Source of the DNA: Stropharia rugosoannulata
Taxonomy: Eukaryota > Basidiomycota > Agaricomycetes > Agaricales > Strophariaceae
Assembly: GCA_028532985.1 (NCBI GenBank)
Contig: JANCIK010000003.1
Location: 1,374,001-1,438,000, forward strand
Direction: 5' to 3'
DNA: 64,000 bases
The translations under genes were made by a program, and so were the position numbers. Positions 23,123 to 34,290 of the stretch are shown here, in pieces (within the stretch, counting starts at the first letter, position 1; each line of letters starts with the position of its first letter). The notes below the pieces were generated by a model. It did no database searches and had not been told where the DNA came from. It saw only the letters and a list, made by a program, of their open reading frames with translations.

Positions 23123-25768
23123 ATGTCGGATGTGTCCGCGCACGGCCGCCAGTCGAGGCGCCTCGTTGGCCAGTCTCTCCTATACAGCATCTCCGTCTTC
23201 ATCAGTCTCGGCGTCTTTCTTGTAAGACCTCGTTGCCCTACTCCGGCGAGCGCACGCTAACACGATACACGTTGCACGCAGTTCGGATATGACCAAGGGT
23301 GCGTGTATCTGCCTGCGCGATATCTCGCAAGTCGTGAAGATGTTTTGTTTCTCTGCAGTGTCATGAGCGGGATCATCACCGGGCCCTACTTCCGGAAATA
23401 CTTCAATTATCCAGGATCAATTGAGCTAGGCACCATCGTTGCCGTCCTCGAGATCGGCGCGTTCAGTGAGTCGGGATATGCTAGACAACTGGCAGAGACT
23501 TACGTGAGACAGTCACCTCCGTGGCTGCTGGGACGGTCGGCGACAAAATCGGGCGCAGAGGCACGCTCTTTGTCGGGGCCGTCGTATTCACCGTAGGCGG
23601 TGCCATCCAGACGTTCACAGTTGGCTTTTGGAGCATGATTCTGGGTAGGATCATAAGTGGGTTCGGAGTAGGCTTGCTCTCGTAAGCTCCCTTTTATATC
23701 TGCTATACTCGTCGTAAGACCGCATTCGACAGAACTATAGTGCCGATATATCAAAGCGAGATATCACCACCTAATCACGTATGTTTTTATCTGGCGAATC
23801 ATGCAAACAATACTGAACATTGAATAGCGTGGTGCACTAGCTTGCATGGAATTTACTTGTAATATCATCGGATACTCGTCCTCAGTGGTACGTCATCCCA
23901 TTAAGCGGACGGATCACAGAAATTGAAATTGTACAGTGGACGGACTATTTCTGCTCATTCATAGACAGCGATCTTGCATGGCGAATACCTCTATTTATCC
24001 AATGCGTGATAGGCACAGTTCTGACGCTGGGATCACTCGTCTTACCGGAGAGTCCCAGGTAATGCGCATATAATCGACACATTGCAGCCCTCTAACTTGT
24101 GCATTTCAGATGGCTCATTGATAATGGGAAGGAGGCGGAGGGCATGCAAGTCATTGCCGATCTTCATGGAGGTGACCATCACAACCCAATTGCTGTCGCA
24201 GAGTACGAAGAAATCAAGAATAAAGTTAGAGAAGACGTAAGTGGACGGCCCTCTAACTCAACATGAAACTCGACTTATTCTTCACTCACATTAGCGTGAA
24301 TCTGGTGACGATCGGAGTTATACTATGATGTGGCGCAGGTACAAACGACGCGTCCTGCTTGCCATGTCTTCACAAGCTTTTGCTCAGTTGGTGAGTGCTT
24401 TTGTGCTCATTAATTGGCCGAGAACTAATTGTTGGGCTGCAGAATGGAATCAATGGTGCAGTATAATTTTCATATATGCTTTGCCTTTGCTAACCCTCGT
24501 CGGCAGTTATTTCTTACTACGCACGTAGGTTATTCTTTGTTAATCATCATCGGACACATTAATCCCAACCCCTCGCAGCGCGCGTATTCGAAGGTCGGGA
24601 CTTCTTCACATCATCTGCGACGACTTCTAACGAGAACCACAGAGGCAGGTTGGATTGGCCGCCAGGCCATCCTGATGACCGGAATTAACTCGCTCATATA
24701 CGTGTTGAGCACACTACCTACGTGAGCATCCTTATTACCTGTGCATATGCGTCACTCTTCATGCTAGACAGATGGTACCTCGTGGATCACTGGGGCCGCC
24801 GCGCGATCCTGCTCTCCGGAGCTGTCATCGTACGTCTTCTCTAGTTTGTATCATCATTGCCTCTTCATCTGATGGAATATGCATGTGCAGTGTGCGGGCT
24901 CGCTGTTTGCCACCGGGTGGTGGATGCACATTGACGTGCCGCAGACACCCAAGGCTGTTGTGATCTGCGTCATAGTGTTCAACGCCGCGTTCGGGTACAG
25001 GTACCGTATCCCATACTTTGCTTCATTGCGTGCTGAAACTAACACAAGCTCTAGCTGGGGGCCCATCCCATGGCTGTACCCTCCCGAGGTAAGTTTGTTT
25101 CCTGCTGCTGTCGAGGCAGGCGTGTGGCAATAATGACACAATAATGATGATGTATTGCTGTGGTAGATCATGCCGCTCAATGTACGCGCGAAAGGGGTGT
25201 CGCTGTCGACTGCGACGAACTGGGCATTCAACTTCCTCGTTGGCGAAGTGACGCCGTACCTGCAGGAGTCGATCGAGTGGCGGCTGTATCCCATGCATGG
25301 GTTCTTCTGTATATGCAGCTTTGTGCTAGGTGCGTGTGGTCATGGTGTGTGTATTGTGGTGCGCATGAGCTGATGTGGTGTTTTGTATAGTGTATTTCTG
25401 TAAGTTTTGCTCGAGCGTGCTATACGCTTAGGGTGACTGATCTTGTTCGTTTAGTGTATCCCGAGACGAAGGGCGTGCCGCTGGAGGAAATGGACGCGGT
25501 GTTTGGAGAAGGTCAGTTCTCTCTTTTGCACTTGACTAATATTTACTCGACTCACGCGGCGTACCCAGAAGAGCGCGAAGAGCGGTTAGAGTACGGCGGC
25601 GACTCGGAGCGTGCGTCGCTCGCGCGGAGTCACCTGTCAGGACACGACCAGGAGGAGACGGATGAGCCGCTGCACGGCCGGTCGGACGACGCGGAGCCGT
25701 GGTGGTTCACGCGCTTCTGGCGTGGGTTGTCGAAGAGGCGGCATTACCAGCCTATTGGAGACGATTAA
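23123..25768 (+). CDS. MFS sugar transporter
   Basis: About twenty exons join in phase. The start is MSDVSAHGRQSRRLVGQ at 23123 and the stop is at 25768. Sugar-porter signatures are clear: FGYDQGVMSGIITGPYF in helix 1, GDKIGRRGTLFVGA, LGRIISGFGVGLLS, VPIYQSEISPPNHRGAL, LPESPRWL, QLNGINVISYYAP, WGPIPWLYPPEIMPLNVRAKG and YPETKGVPLEEMD. Twelve membrane helices are expected. The protein should import a hexose or related polyol through the plasma membrane, but the substrate cannot be assigned. The C-terminal tail is long and acidic, unlike small hexose permeases. Exons of 17 nt (23282-23298), 13 nt (24443-24455), 18 nt (24507-24524), 15 nt (24579-24593) and 9 nt (25391-25399) are each required to restore conserved motifs. 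Confidence 0.87.
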
Positions 25769-26682
25769 TGATATTGGACGTTGTAGTACGCACGCAGTGG
25801 ATGTGAGACCAGTAGGATTGTGCATTGTCTATGTAGCCACATACTCATGTTATCATGTTATTTGCAAGCAAGTTTTGTCATATTTTAGAACTCCATGTGC
25901 ATATTGCTTTTTTTGCGTGGTGTGGATTATGCATGGGGATTGGACGGCGATCCGGCGGTCTGGGAATTTGATTATTATGTATTGCTGTCATGTTGTGTCC
26001 TATGTTCTCTGTTTTTGGTTTAGGCCAGCTTTACGATGTCAGATTATGTCTGTTGTCGTATTTGTCTGGTGAAGTAATTGTGTATAACAAGTTTGCGTAT
26101 ATAGTTATGTTATGGGCGTACACAGGGCATGGGCGCTTAGTTATGGCCGTTGTGGGCCCATGTGTGTGCATTTGACAATAATAACATGAAAACATCGCCT
26201 CGCGATATCTATTATCTACGTCCTCCGCTATTCTACAGTCACTGCAGAGCACAAACCCCACCCGCCCAAAAGCTCAGTGCGCGTTAAATGAAAACAGGAA
26301 CGGCCGCACCGGGCGTGGGACCCACATCATGATGATCACCCGCTGATCAGGCCAGGGATGAGTCAAAATGAAAAAGCCATCACTGTCAGTGACACAAGGC
26401 GCCCGTCATCGAAACTGTTTTTTTCTCTCGCCCGTCGCGACACGTGATGGCCGCTCTGGAGTCTGCAGGTCGTTGCTTCTTTTTGTTTTTCTGTTCGTCT
26501 TCCCAACTGCTACTTACTCTGTGATAGAGTGAGGTGTCCTGAGCTTTGACTTGACTTACCTTGCTTTTTTCGACTCGGGGCTTGTGTCTTGATATTTGAC
26601 GTCGGGTTCTGACTTGACTTGGCTTCGCACGAGTGCTTCGACAGACGACACCGACGACAGTGACACGACACGGAGGGCGGTG
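25769..26682. other. Intergenic, no gene seen
   Basis: The left half is a T/G-rich 3' flank of the transporter. The right half is the promoter and leader of the helicase gene. Open frames on the minus strand here (26.4-27.2 kb) are GC-rich shadows. Confidence 0.4.
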
Positions 26683-28833
26683 ATGCTGTCTGCTTCGGGT
26701 CTGGGTGTTGTGAGACGGGGAGCGGGGGCGCTTTCGGGGCCCGCAGATGGTGGACGGAGGATGATGGCTAGTGCGACAAGTGCTGCTGCGGCACGTACGG
26801 CCAAGAAAGCCGAAATGAAGGCGGCGAGGGAGACGAGCAAGACGTCGCCCGCCGACGGAGGGTATGTGCGCCACATGCCGAGCGAAGGGCCGAATGACGG
26901 TCTGTATGGAGGTGCGTAGGATTGTTGTCGGGAAGGCCTGCACGGAGGAGCTGACGGAGGACTACGTACAGGAAAGCGAAGAGGGAAAGCGGGAAGCGAA
27001 GAACGATACGAGGAGCGATACGGATATGGGCTAGAGCACGCTGCACGCGCGAGGCCGTGGGGTGGGCCGCAGAGGTCCAACCTGGTTTCCCTCCCGTACA
27101 AAAGGCATGTTCAACCATCGTCGGACAGTTTTGTCTCGCTCGGGCTCGATGAGTCGCTGGTGCGCGCCATGCAGCGCGCGTTCCCGGAGGTGCGTGCGCC
27201 AACGGGCGTGCAGGCGCAGCTGGTGCGCGCTGTGCTGGAGGGGAAGGATGTGCTGTTGCGGGATGCGACTGGGAGTGGCAAGTGAGTGTTGGTTTTAGTT
27301 TTAGTTTGGTGCTTTTGCGCGGGATGTTGCGAGACGGAGGTTGGATGGGGTTTGTGGGCTGAGTGTATGAGACGTGTGTTGGGTTGGGTGTAGGTTAGGC
27401 TCCCGACGGCGGTGGACAAGCGTGGATTCTGTGCTTCTGTTGCTGCGCCGCACTGGGTGCGCAGGGAAGGATAATGGAAGAGGGGCTTCTGATGCGACGA
27501 ATGAATGCACAAAGGCTAACGGGGGTCATATTGCAGGACGTTCGGCCTGGTGCTCGCGCTGCTGGGCAAGCCGCGGATGCTGATCGCGCGCGCGGACGAC
27601 GGGGCGCCGCAGCGGGTGATCACCGCGCTGGTGATCGTGCCGCACCGGGACCTGGCGCTGCAGCTGCACGGGTGGGTCGCGCGGATCGTGGGCGCGATGG
27701 AGCGCGCGCCTGGGCTGGCGGGGATCGCGCAGGTGGTGGTGCGGGGCGCGGAGCGGCCGGTGGAGGAGGCGGTGCGGGCGGTGCGGGCAACGCCGCCGCA
27801 CGTGCTGATATGCACGCCGCAGGGGCTGCAGGACGTGCTGGCGGCGGATGGGGCGGCGGTGGGGCTGGACACGCTGGGCGCGGTGGTGGTGGACGAGGTG
27901 GACTACCTGGTGGAGACAGTCGCGCGCAAGGAGGAGGGGCGCTCGTTTCGCAAGGCGTTTGAGAAGGCGGTGCGCAAGGTCGCGCGGCACCCCGGGCCGA
28001 CACGCGAGATTCTCGACACGATATATGCAAAGCGACTTGCGCTCGAGGATGCCGACGCGGGGGCAGGGGCCGAGGCGCTGGGGCTGCCGCAGCTGGTTCT
28101 GGCGAGCGCGACGCTGCGGGTGCACCTGAAGGACTACCTGTTCACGCAGAGCGGATGGCTGGACACGGCCAATGTGGTAAAGATCATGGGCGCGGCGTCA
28201 GACGCCCGGGGCGGAGCGCGGGGTATCGCGCACAGCGTGCTTATTGCGTCAGACACGGACATCCGAAACGTGGACGGCGCCCTGCCATCCGAATTCGAGC
28301 TCCCCGCGGAGAAGCACGCGCTGCACGGCTCCATCGCTGACGTGCGACCCGCTCCGCACGACGCCGAGTTCGCCGCGTCCGAGTCGCCGTTTGACGCCAA
28401 CGCGCTCGAGACGGTGGCCGCCGCGTTTGCGCTGGACGTGCCCGTGGCGGCGCTGCTGGTGGTCCCGAATGGGCTGCCGGTGCAGCGGGCGGTGTGGGAG
28501 CTGCGGCAGCTGGGGGTGGACGCAGAGGCGCTGGACGTGGCGCGGGGAAGCAGGGCAAGTGCGAATCCGCGGCTGCTTGTTGCTACGCTCGCCAGCACGC
28601 GGGGGATGGACGTGGCTGCGCTAAGTCACGTGTTCGTGCTCGGGCTGCCTGAGGGCGGGCGGGTGACGGGGCGTGCGGTGGACGCGTACGTGCACATGGC
28701 GGGGCGGGTGGGGCGGTTCGGGCGCGCAGGGCGAGTGGTGAGCGTGGTGGGGAGCGCGTCCGAGGCAGAGCGGGCGTGCCGCATGCTGGCGTCGATTGGC
28801 GTGCAGCCTGTGCGGTTCGAGCATTTTGATTGA
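26683..28833 (+). CDS. DEAD-box-like RNA helicase, Mrh4-like (mitochondrial)
   Basis: Exons 26683-26911, 26972-27281 and 27537-28833 give about 611 residues. The N-terminus is Ala/Arg-rich (MLSASGLGVVRRGAGAL), fitting mitochondrial targeting. Helicase motifs follow in order: Q-motif-like region PTGVQAQLV, motif I RDATGSGKT (split by an intron), motif Ia PHRDLALQ, TPQGL, motif II VVVDEVD, motif III SATL, then LLVATLASTRGMDV and motif VI YVHMAGRVGRFGRAG. DEVD in place of DEAD, and HMAGR in place of HRxGR, point to the divergent Mrh4 group, which assembles the large mitochondrial ribosomal subunit; this assignment is inferred. The second intron is 255 nt, about five times the local norm. The last exon is extremely GC-rich with strong codon-third-position bias, which creates long false frames on the other strands. 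Confidence 0.8.
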
Positions 28834-28927
28834 CTAATTCCCGATCCGGATAATCTGCGTCATAAATATCGGCGCGGCTGACCGTCCCCGTCTGCCTTTT
28901 CTGTTCTGCCTCTGCACCCTCCCCCCC

Positions 28928-31618
28928 ATGCAGGCCCTATCCCCGCTCCTCCTCCTCCTCTTCCTCCTCGTCGCCCCCGTCCTCGCCCAGAACGCCACAG
29001 AGCCCCACGTCGTCCTCACCACTGGCTCAGTCACCGTCACCATCGCCACCTCCCGCCCCGGCGCACCCTCCTCGTCTCTCGTCACCCTCACTCTCCCCGT
29101 CGTCTCCAATGTCACCCTGACGCCCTCCCCGACCACCTCGTCGTCGTCGTCGTCCACCTCGGCGCCCACCACGAGTACCACAGAGTTGCCCACGCCCACA
29201 CCCACGCCCACTCAGGACCCCTTTGTCCTCGTATGCACTTTCCTCTCTCTTCCTGCATCCCACTCACACTCCTCCAGGAGACAAAGGTAGACCCCGCCTT
29301 CGCCGTCCTTGGCGTCATCCTCATCCTTACCGGCCTCCCGTCCGCCTTCTGGGGCCACAAAAACAGATGGTTCGTCCCGTCTGACCGTCTTCTGCCTGCT
29401 CGCTAATTTCCCACCAGGACCTCCTTTTTCCTCTCGGGTTTTTACACCCTCTCGCTCACTGTCTTTGTCCTCATCCTCAAGTTCGGCGTCCTCCCGGCAA
29501 TCAACCCCCCATCCAAGTCTCTTCGCGGTCTCTTTGTCCTTGCCTGCTTCGTTGCTGGCGTTCTCGGTGGCGGCTTCGCAATCTTCTTCTGGAAGGCAAC
29601 CCGCTACACTATAGGAGCGTGGGGCGGCCTTGCCCTCGCTCTGTGGATCCAATGCTTCCATAACGGGGGTCTCATCAATTCCATCGGCCTCAGATGGATC
29701 CTCTATATTGGTACCATCAATTTCTCTATCTCCCTCTGTGACTCGTTTCAAATTCTTTTTTCACACAGCGCTTGCCGTCCTTGGTTTCGCCCTCTCCACC
29801 ATACCAAAGGTACGCCCTCTCCACCTGTCCTTTATGCTTTCTTCCTCACCCCTTTCAAGATCCACTACCATGTTCTCCTTGTTTCTACAGCTTTTGTCGG
29901 TGCCAGCGCATTCATGCTCGGCGTCGATTGCTTCACCACTGCTGGCCTCAAGGAGGTATGGTGCACCCCAATGACATCAATCTCGCATCTTCTGACCTTG
30001 TCCGCAGTTTTACATCTGGAATCTAGGCTTTCGTGACCTGTTCCCCAAGTTTGTCAATAATGGCATACGCTTCCCTGTCTCACAGACAATGCTAATCGAG
30101 CTAGGCCTTACTGCTGCAGTAGCCCTAATGGGCATAGCCGTGCAGTTGCGCATCATAAAGGTTCTCCAGCGCAAGATGCAAGAAATTGCCGAGGAGTCTC
30201 GCAAACGCGACGAGGAAGCAGAGCTTCGTGCTGCTGATAGGCTCAATGATATCGAGCGAGAGCGTGATGAATGGGAAAAGGAGCACCCGACTAACATCCT
30301 CACCAAGCATAGCAGACAGGACAGCGGACTCGTGCCGCTCATGAAGGACAGCGAAGGATCCAGCTCGCCCATGGGCGACGACCGGTCCTCGTATTTTGGG
30401 CGCCCGCGCCATACTTCTGGTTTATCCGAATTCAAGGTGGCCCCAACATCGGACGAAGACTTGAAGCGTGCTTCGCGATACAACCAGTCGCCAGGCGTGT
30501 TGCCATCCATGGACCTCGGGTCCGGCATACAGGAAGATGTGCCATCGAGCTTTATCAGCAACGATATTGGACGTGCCGTGGAGGTGTCGTCCTCGGAACT
30601 CGAGGACTACAAGCGGAAACAATCACTCTTGGCTGAGATACAGAACATCCGACGCTCGATCGACATCCTCAAGTCGGAGACACCGGTGCCGTCGTCGTCT
30701 GAGCACTCACTGCGACCGTCGTTTGCGTCGAAACGGACACTGAGCATGGACGCGAGCAACGCGCTGCTGCCCCCTTCTGCATCGCATGCGCGACCACCTC
30801 GGGAAATGGCGCCGCCTCGTGCTCGTGTGCATTCCATGGAACTTTCCTCGCTCGCATTCAGGGAAGACCCCATATCACGGCCCACGAGTGTTCCATTAAA
30901 AGACGACTGGGACTCTTACATTCATGAACGTAAGCTGCTGCAGCCCCCGGCCGGCGTGACGCCGCCGATTGCGACCACGGTCACGCCGCGGGCGCCCCTC
31001 GCGCCTGCGGTGCAGGAGGCGCTGCAACGGCGGAAGCAGCGGGAGAACACACTCGCGGCGGGGCTGGCGCCGAGCACGGACTCGTCGGACGACATGCCGC
31101 TCGCGCGCATCGCGCAGCAGCAGCAGCAACAACAGCAACAGCAACAGGCACGGGGCCCAGTGACGATCCTGCCGCCGCGCAGGAACTCTGCGCACATCCT
31201 GGCGCCGGTGCCGCAGGTCGCGGTCGCACGGACGCGGACGTTTGAGGAGCTGACGGAGCGGCACCGGGAGAAGATGCGGGACCTGCAGGCGCCGCTGACT
31301 CAGGCGGAAAAGGAGCACGCGGAGCTGGAGGCGGCGCGCCAGCGGTGGGAGCGGGCCAAGGCGCTGGAGAAGGAGGCGGTGACGCGGCGGCAGGCGGAGA
31401 AGGCAGCCGCGCTGGAGAAGCGTCGGGATGGTGAGCGGCGGGACGGGGAGCGTATGCGGGCGCAGGGACAGGGGCAGGGGCAGGGAGAGGGGAGCCGTGC
31501 GCGGCACTCGCGGTCAATGAGCGGGGGGCGACGGCTGTCGACGCTCAAGGTGGAGGACTGGCAGCGGTACCAGCAGCAGGGCGTGCCGTTCCCTGGGGAG
31601 AGCCGGCGGAAAAGCTGA
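28928..31618 (+). CDS. TM7S3/TM198-like (DUF4203) multi-span membrane protein with long cytosolic tail
   Basis: Exons 28928-29230, 29278-29369, 29418-29710, 29769-29809, 29860-29955 and 30008-31618 give about 811 residues. A signal peptide (MQALSPLLLLLFLLVAPVLAQ) is followed by a Ser/Thr/Pro-rich outer stretch. Seven or so hydrophobic helices come next (FAVLGVILILTGLPSAFWG, SFFLSGFYTLSLTVFVLI, LRGLFVLACFVAGVLGGG, ALAVLGFALSTIP, YHVLLVSTAFVGASAF, AAVALMGIAVQLRI). The cytosolic part starts with a charged coiled coil (KVLQRKMQEIAEESRKRDEE) and is long and low-complexity, with an 11-residue glutamine tract coded by mixed CAG/CAA at 31117-31149. The biochemical role is unknown. The gene starts only 94 bp after the helicase stop on the same strand. 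Confidence 0.8.
31117..31149 (+). repeat. CAG/CAA polyglutamine tract
   Basis: Eleven consecutive glutamine codons (CAG and CAA mixed) inside the cytosolic tail of the TM198-like protein. Interrupted tracts like this are fairly stable, but length may differ between strains. Confidence 0.85.
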
Positions 31619-31794
31619 GCACATGGACAGTACGGACATTGAATTGGACAGTAGCTAGTTTCGGAAATAGACCGTATCAGGTGACGGACGTGTGACAGCG
31701 TGGGAAGTGTGTGACAGGCGTGTGGGACAAAACTCTCACGAAAGACGAGTTTAAGAATTTCCCACCCACGTCTTACTCTCACGGCCTGTAAGCC

Positions 31795-34091
31795 ATGGCG
31801 CAGACGACGGGAGTGCACGATCCCTTCTTCCTCAACCACCACCTCCTCATGGCTGACTCCGCCGACGCCTCCGCGTCCCCGCCCCCGCAGGCCATCCCCC
31901 CAAAGGCACGCTCCGTTTTCCCCCGCGAACACCCTGCTCACCCTTATCGCACAGCCCGACCACCGCCCAAACACGCCCTCCTCCGCCCACTCGTCCCCCG
32001 CCCTCCCCACCGCAGACCCCAACGCCTCCCTCCAGTCCATCCTCGCTGCCTCCAAGGACCCCGCTCCCAACGGCCAGCAGCACACCTGGCCCCTCCTGCC
32101 CCCGCCCGACCAGCTCGCATCCGCAGGCCCCGCATCCGCCCATCCCCAGCCGTCCTCCAGCAAGCGCAAGCTCGATGCCGACTACGACAACGAGGATCCC
32201 CATAGCAAGATTCGCCGCATCGTTCGCGAGCACGTCTCCCAGGACCCCGCGCGCGTCATGCCCATGACCACCGTCATCTGCCTCCATGCAGCCGTCGCCC
32301 AAAAGTCGTACGGCAGCGAGAAGCGCTTCCTCTGCCCCCCACCCGTCGTTCACATCGAGGGCCCCGTCTGGCACATGCGCTCTCAGCAGCTCGCTATGGC
32401 CGTCGTCTCCGAGAGTGGCGAGCGCTCGTTTGAGCAAAAGGCCCCGCTCGACAACAACATGACCTCGAGCTTCAAGTTTCTGCACGTCACGGGCACTGCC
32501 AAGGCAAAGAGCTTCCAGCTCTCACTTGACATTGCAGAGCCCCCGCCCCCGTCCCTCTCCTCCGAGGGCGGCGACCCGCCCGCTGGCCGGGTCTGGGCCT
32601 CCTTTGACTCGGCTCCCGTCACCATCATCTCAAAGCCATCCAAGAAGACCGCGAAGACGCGTAACATTTCGTCCTGCATCCTCGCCGGCGGGCCCGTCTC
32701 GCTCTTCAACCGTATCAACTCGCAGACCGTCCGCACAAAGTACATGACCATCGACCATGCCCAGCTGTGTGCCAGCAACGTCGCCTGGTCCGCGTTCAAC
32801 GTCAACGTTGTCCGCAAGCCTGGCGTCCCTGGCACCGCTTCTACTGTTGGTAAGTGCGCACATCATGTGATGCCGCTCTGATGGCGCTTACTGATCGCAT
32901 TCGCTAGTTACAGGACCCCAGCCGGTCACCTATGGCTGCGAGATCGTGCTCTCCGACACGCATTCGGGCATATCCACCTCGCCGCTCGTCATCCGCAAGG
33001 TCGACAAGGGCAAGGTCACGCATGACGAGGGTGGCCCTGTCAGTCAGATGCAAAAGATTGCCCTCCAGCGCGTCAACCCGGACGGTTCGCGGCATTACCT
33101 CTCTGCTGCTGGTCCCATACCTGGCACGCCGGGCGTAGTCGCGCCACCCGCCCCTGGGATCTCTTCTCAGGCCGGCACACATCCTTTGCTATTCCAGTCC
33201 CCGCGTGTCCGCGAAGAAATCAAAGAAGGCTTCCGCATTGTGTGCGATGAGGTTGACGATTATTTATGTTGGACGATTGTTGGCATCTGTAAGTGTTCTT
33301 ATTCACCTTCTGATGTTCGATAGCGCTAACATCCTGCCCTAGCAAAATTCCAATATACTTTCTTTGATGCTTTCGGACAGAATAACAATATACCCGAGCT
33401 CCCCATCACGCCATTTCCCACACTATTCACTGCGCCCGTCTATCGTCCGTCCAACAACTCGGTCGAGCTGACCGTCTCCAACTTTTTCTATGAGCACCCA
33501 AAGACGAGGCAGCAGACGCCGCTCGATGTCTATCTGGGCAACCTGGGGCCCCTCCACCTGCGGGTATATCAGGCGAACCCACCAGGGCCGCTTACCCCGA
33601 TTGCTTCATACATGCCTGAGCGGGGACCAGATGGCCGTGACCCGTCGCCACAGCCCATCGCGAATGTGCAGCCGAGATACACGCCCTCGCCGCTGCATAC
33701 GATCGTCATCGTCGAGATGCCACCCCTCTCGCAAGTGATCAAGGCACTCGAGGACGATGCGCTTCCGACACCCAATGTTGCGAATGGGAGCAAGCCACAG
33801 ACGCCCCAATCTGAGTCTCCTGCGGCGCCGCTGCCGGCGCCGGCTGGGCCGATGACCTCGATAGCGGGCCGGAGTTTGCCGCTGCTTTTCATTCGGTCGT
33901 CCGACGGCGTGGGATATCACTCGGGTCGCACGATTGCGTGTGAAAACGTTTTCCAGGCGATGGATATGAACAACATGAACGGCCCGCCGCCGACGTCGCA
34001 CAACGCGGTCATGGAGGCCAACTGGCTCGCTCACGCTGCTGCGGTCTCGGTCGCAGATGGAATGCATGGGTGGACTCTTCGGGTTATGTGA
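31795..34091 (+). CDS. CSL-family (CBF1/Su(H)/Lag-1) DNA-binding transcription factor
   Basis: The CSL core is clear from about 32190 on: HSKIRRIVREHVSQDPARV, VAQKSYGSEKRFLCPPPVVHI (the DNA-contacting Rel-like N-domain), SFKFLHVTGTAKAKSFQL, ISKPSKKTAKTRN, SLFNRINSQTVRTKYM and a C-terminal Ig-like domain ending LLFIRSSDGVGYHSGR. Introns are 32850-32907 and 33289-33342, and the stop is at 34089-34091. CSL proteins bind GTGGGAA-type sites. In fungi, which lack Notch, they regulate adhesion and cell-cycle genes (fission yeast Cbf11/Cbf12). The 5' end is unresolved. An ATG at 31795 opens one frame, but the conserved frame starts before 31928 in another. The only phase-correct donor seen is the weak GTTTTC at 31915 with acceptor CACAG at 31954. 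The start is therefore provisional. Confidence 0.85.
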
Positions 34092-34290
34092 TCAAGCTCT
34101 TTTTTTGTATATCTTTTATCCCCCCTTCATTTGTATATTTTGTGACTGTTGTCGACGTTATTTGCTTTGCAATATTGATTCCCTCCGTCTTTTATTTTAT
34201 TCACATACGATTTATGGAGGACCGGGCCCTCGTATATAAATTGGTTCTCAGGGTTGTGTGGCTATTTGGTAGGCAACTAACATGGATTTC

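Noticed and set aside
26386..28834. Long open frames on the minus strand and in other plus frames over the helicase gene
   Set aside because: They are low-complexity Arg/Pro/Ala frames produced by very high GC and third-position bias. The plus frame carries all the helicase motifs.
28834..29751. Minus-strand frames of 125 and 179 residues
   Set aside because: Gly/Arg/Glu-rich shadows of the signal-peptide and Ser/Thr/Pro-rich exons of the TM198-like gene.
30896..31517. Minus-strand frames over the glutamine tract (203 and 178 residues)
   Set aside because: Poly-Cys/Leu/Ala shadows of the CAG repeat and GC-rich tail.
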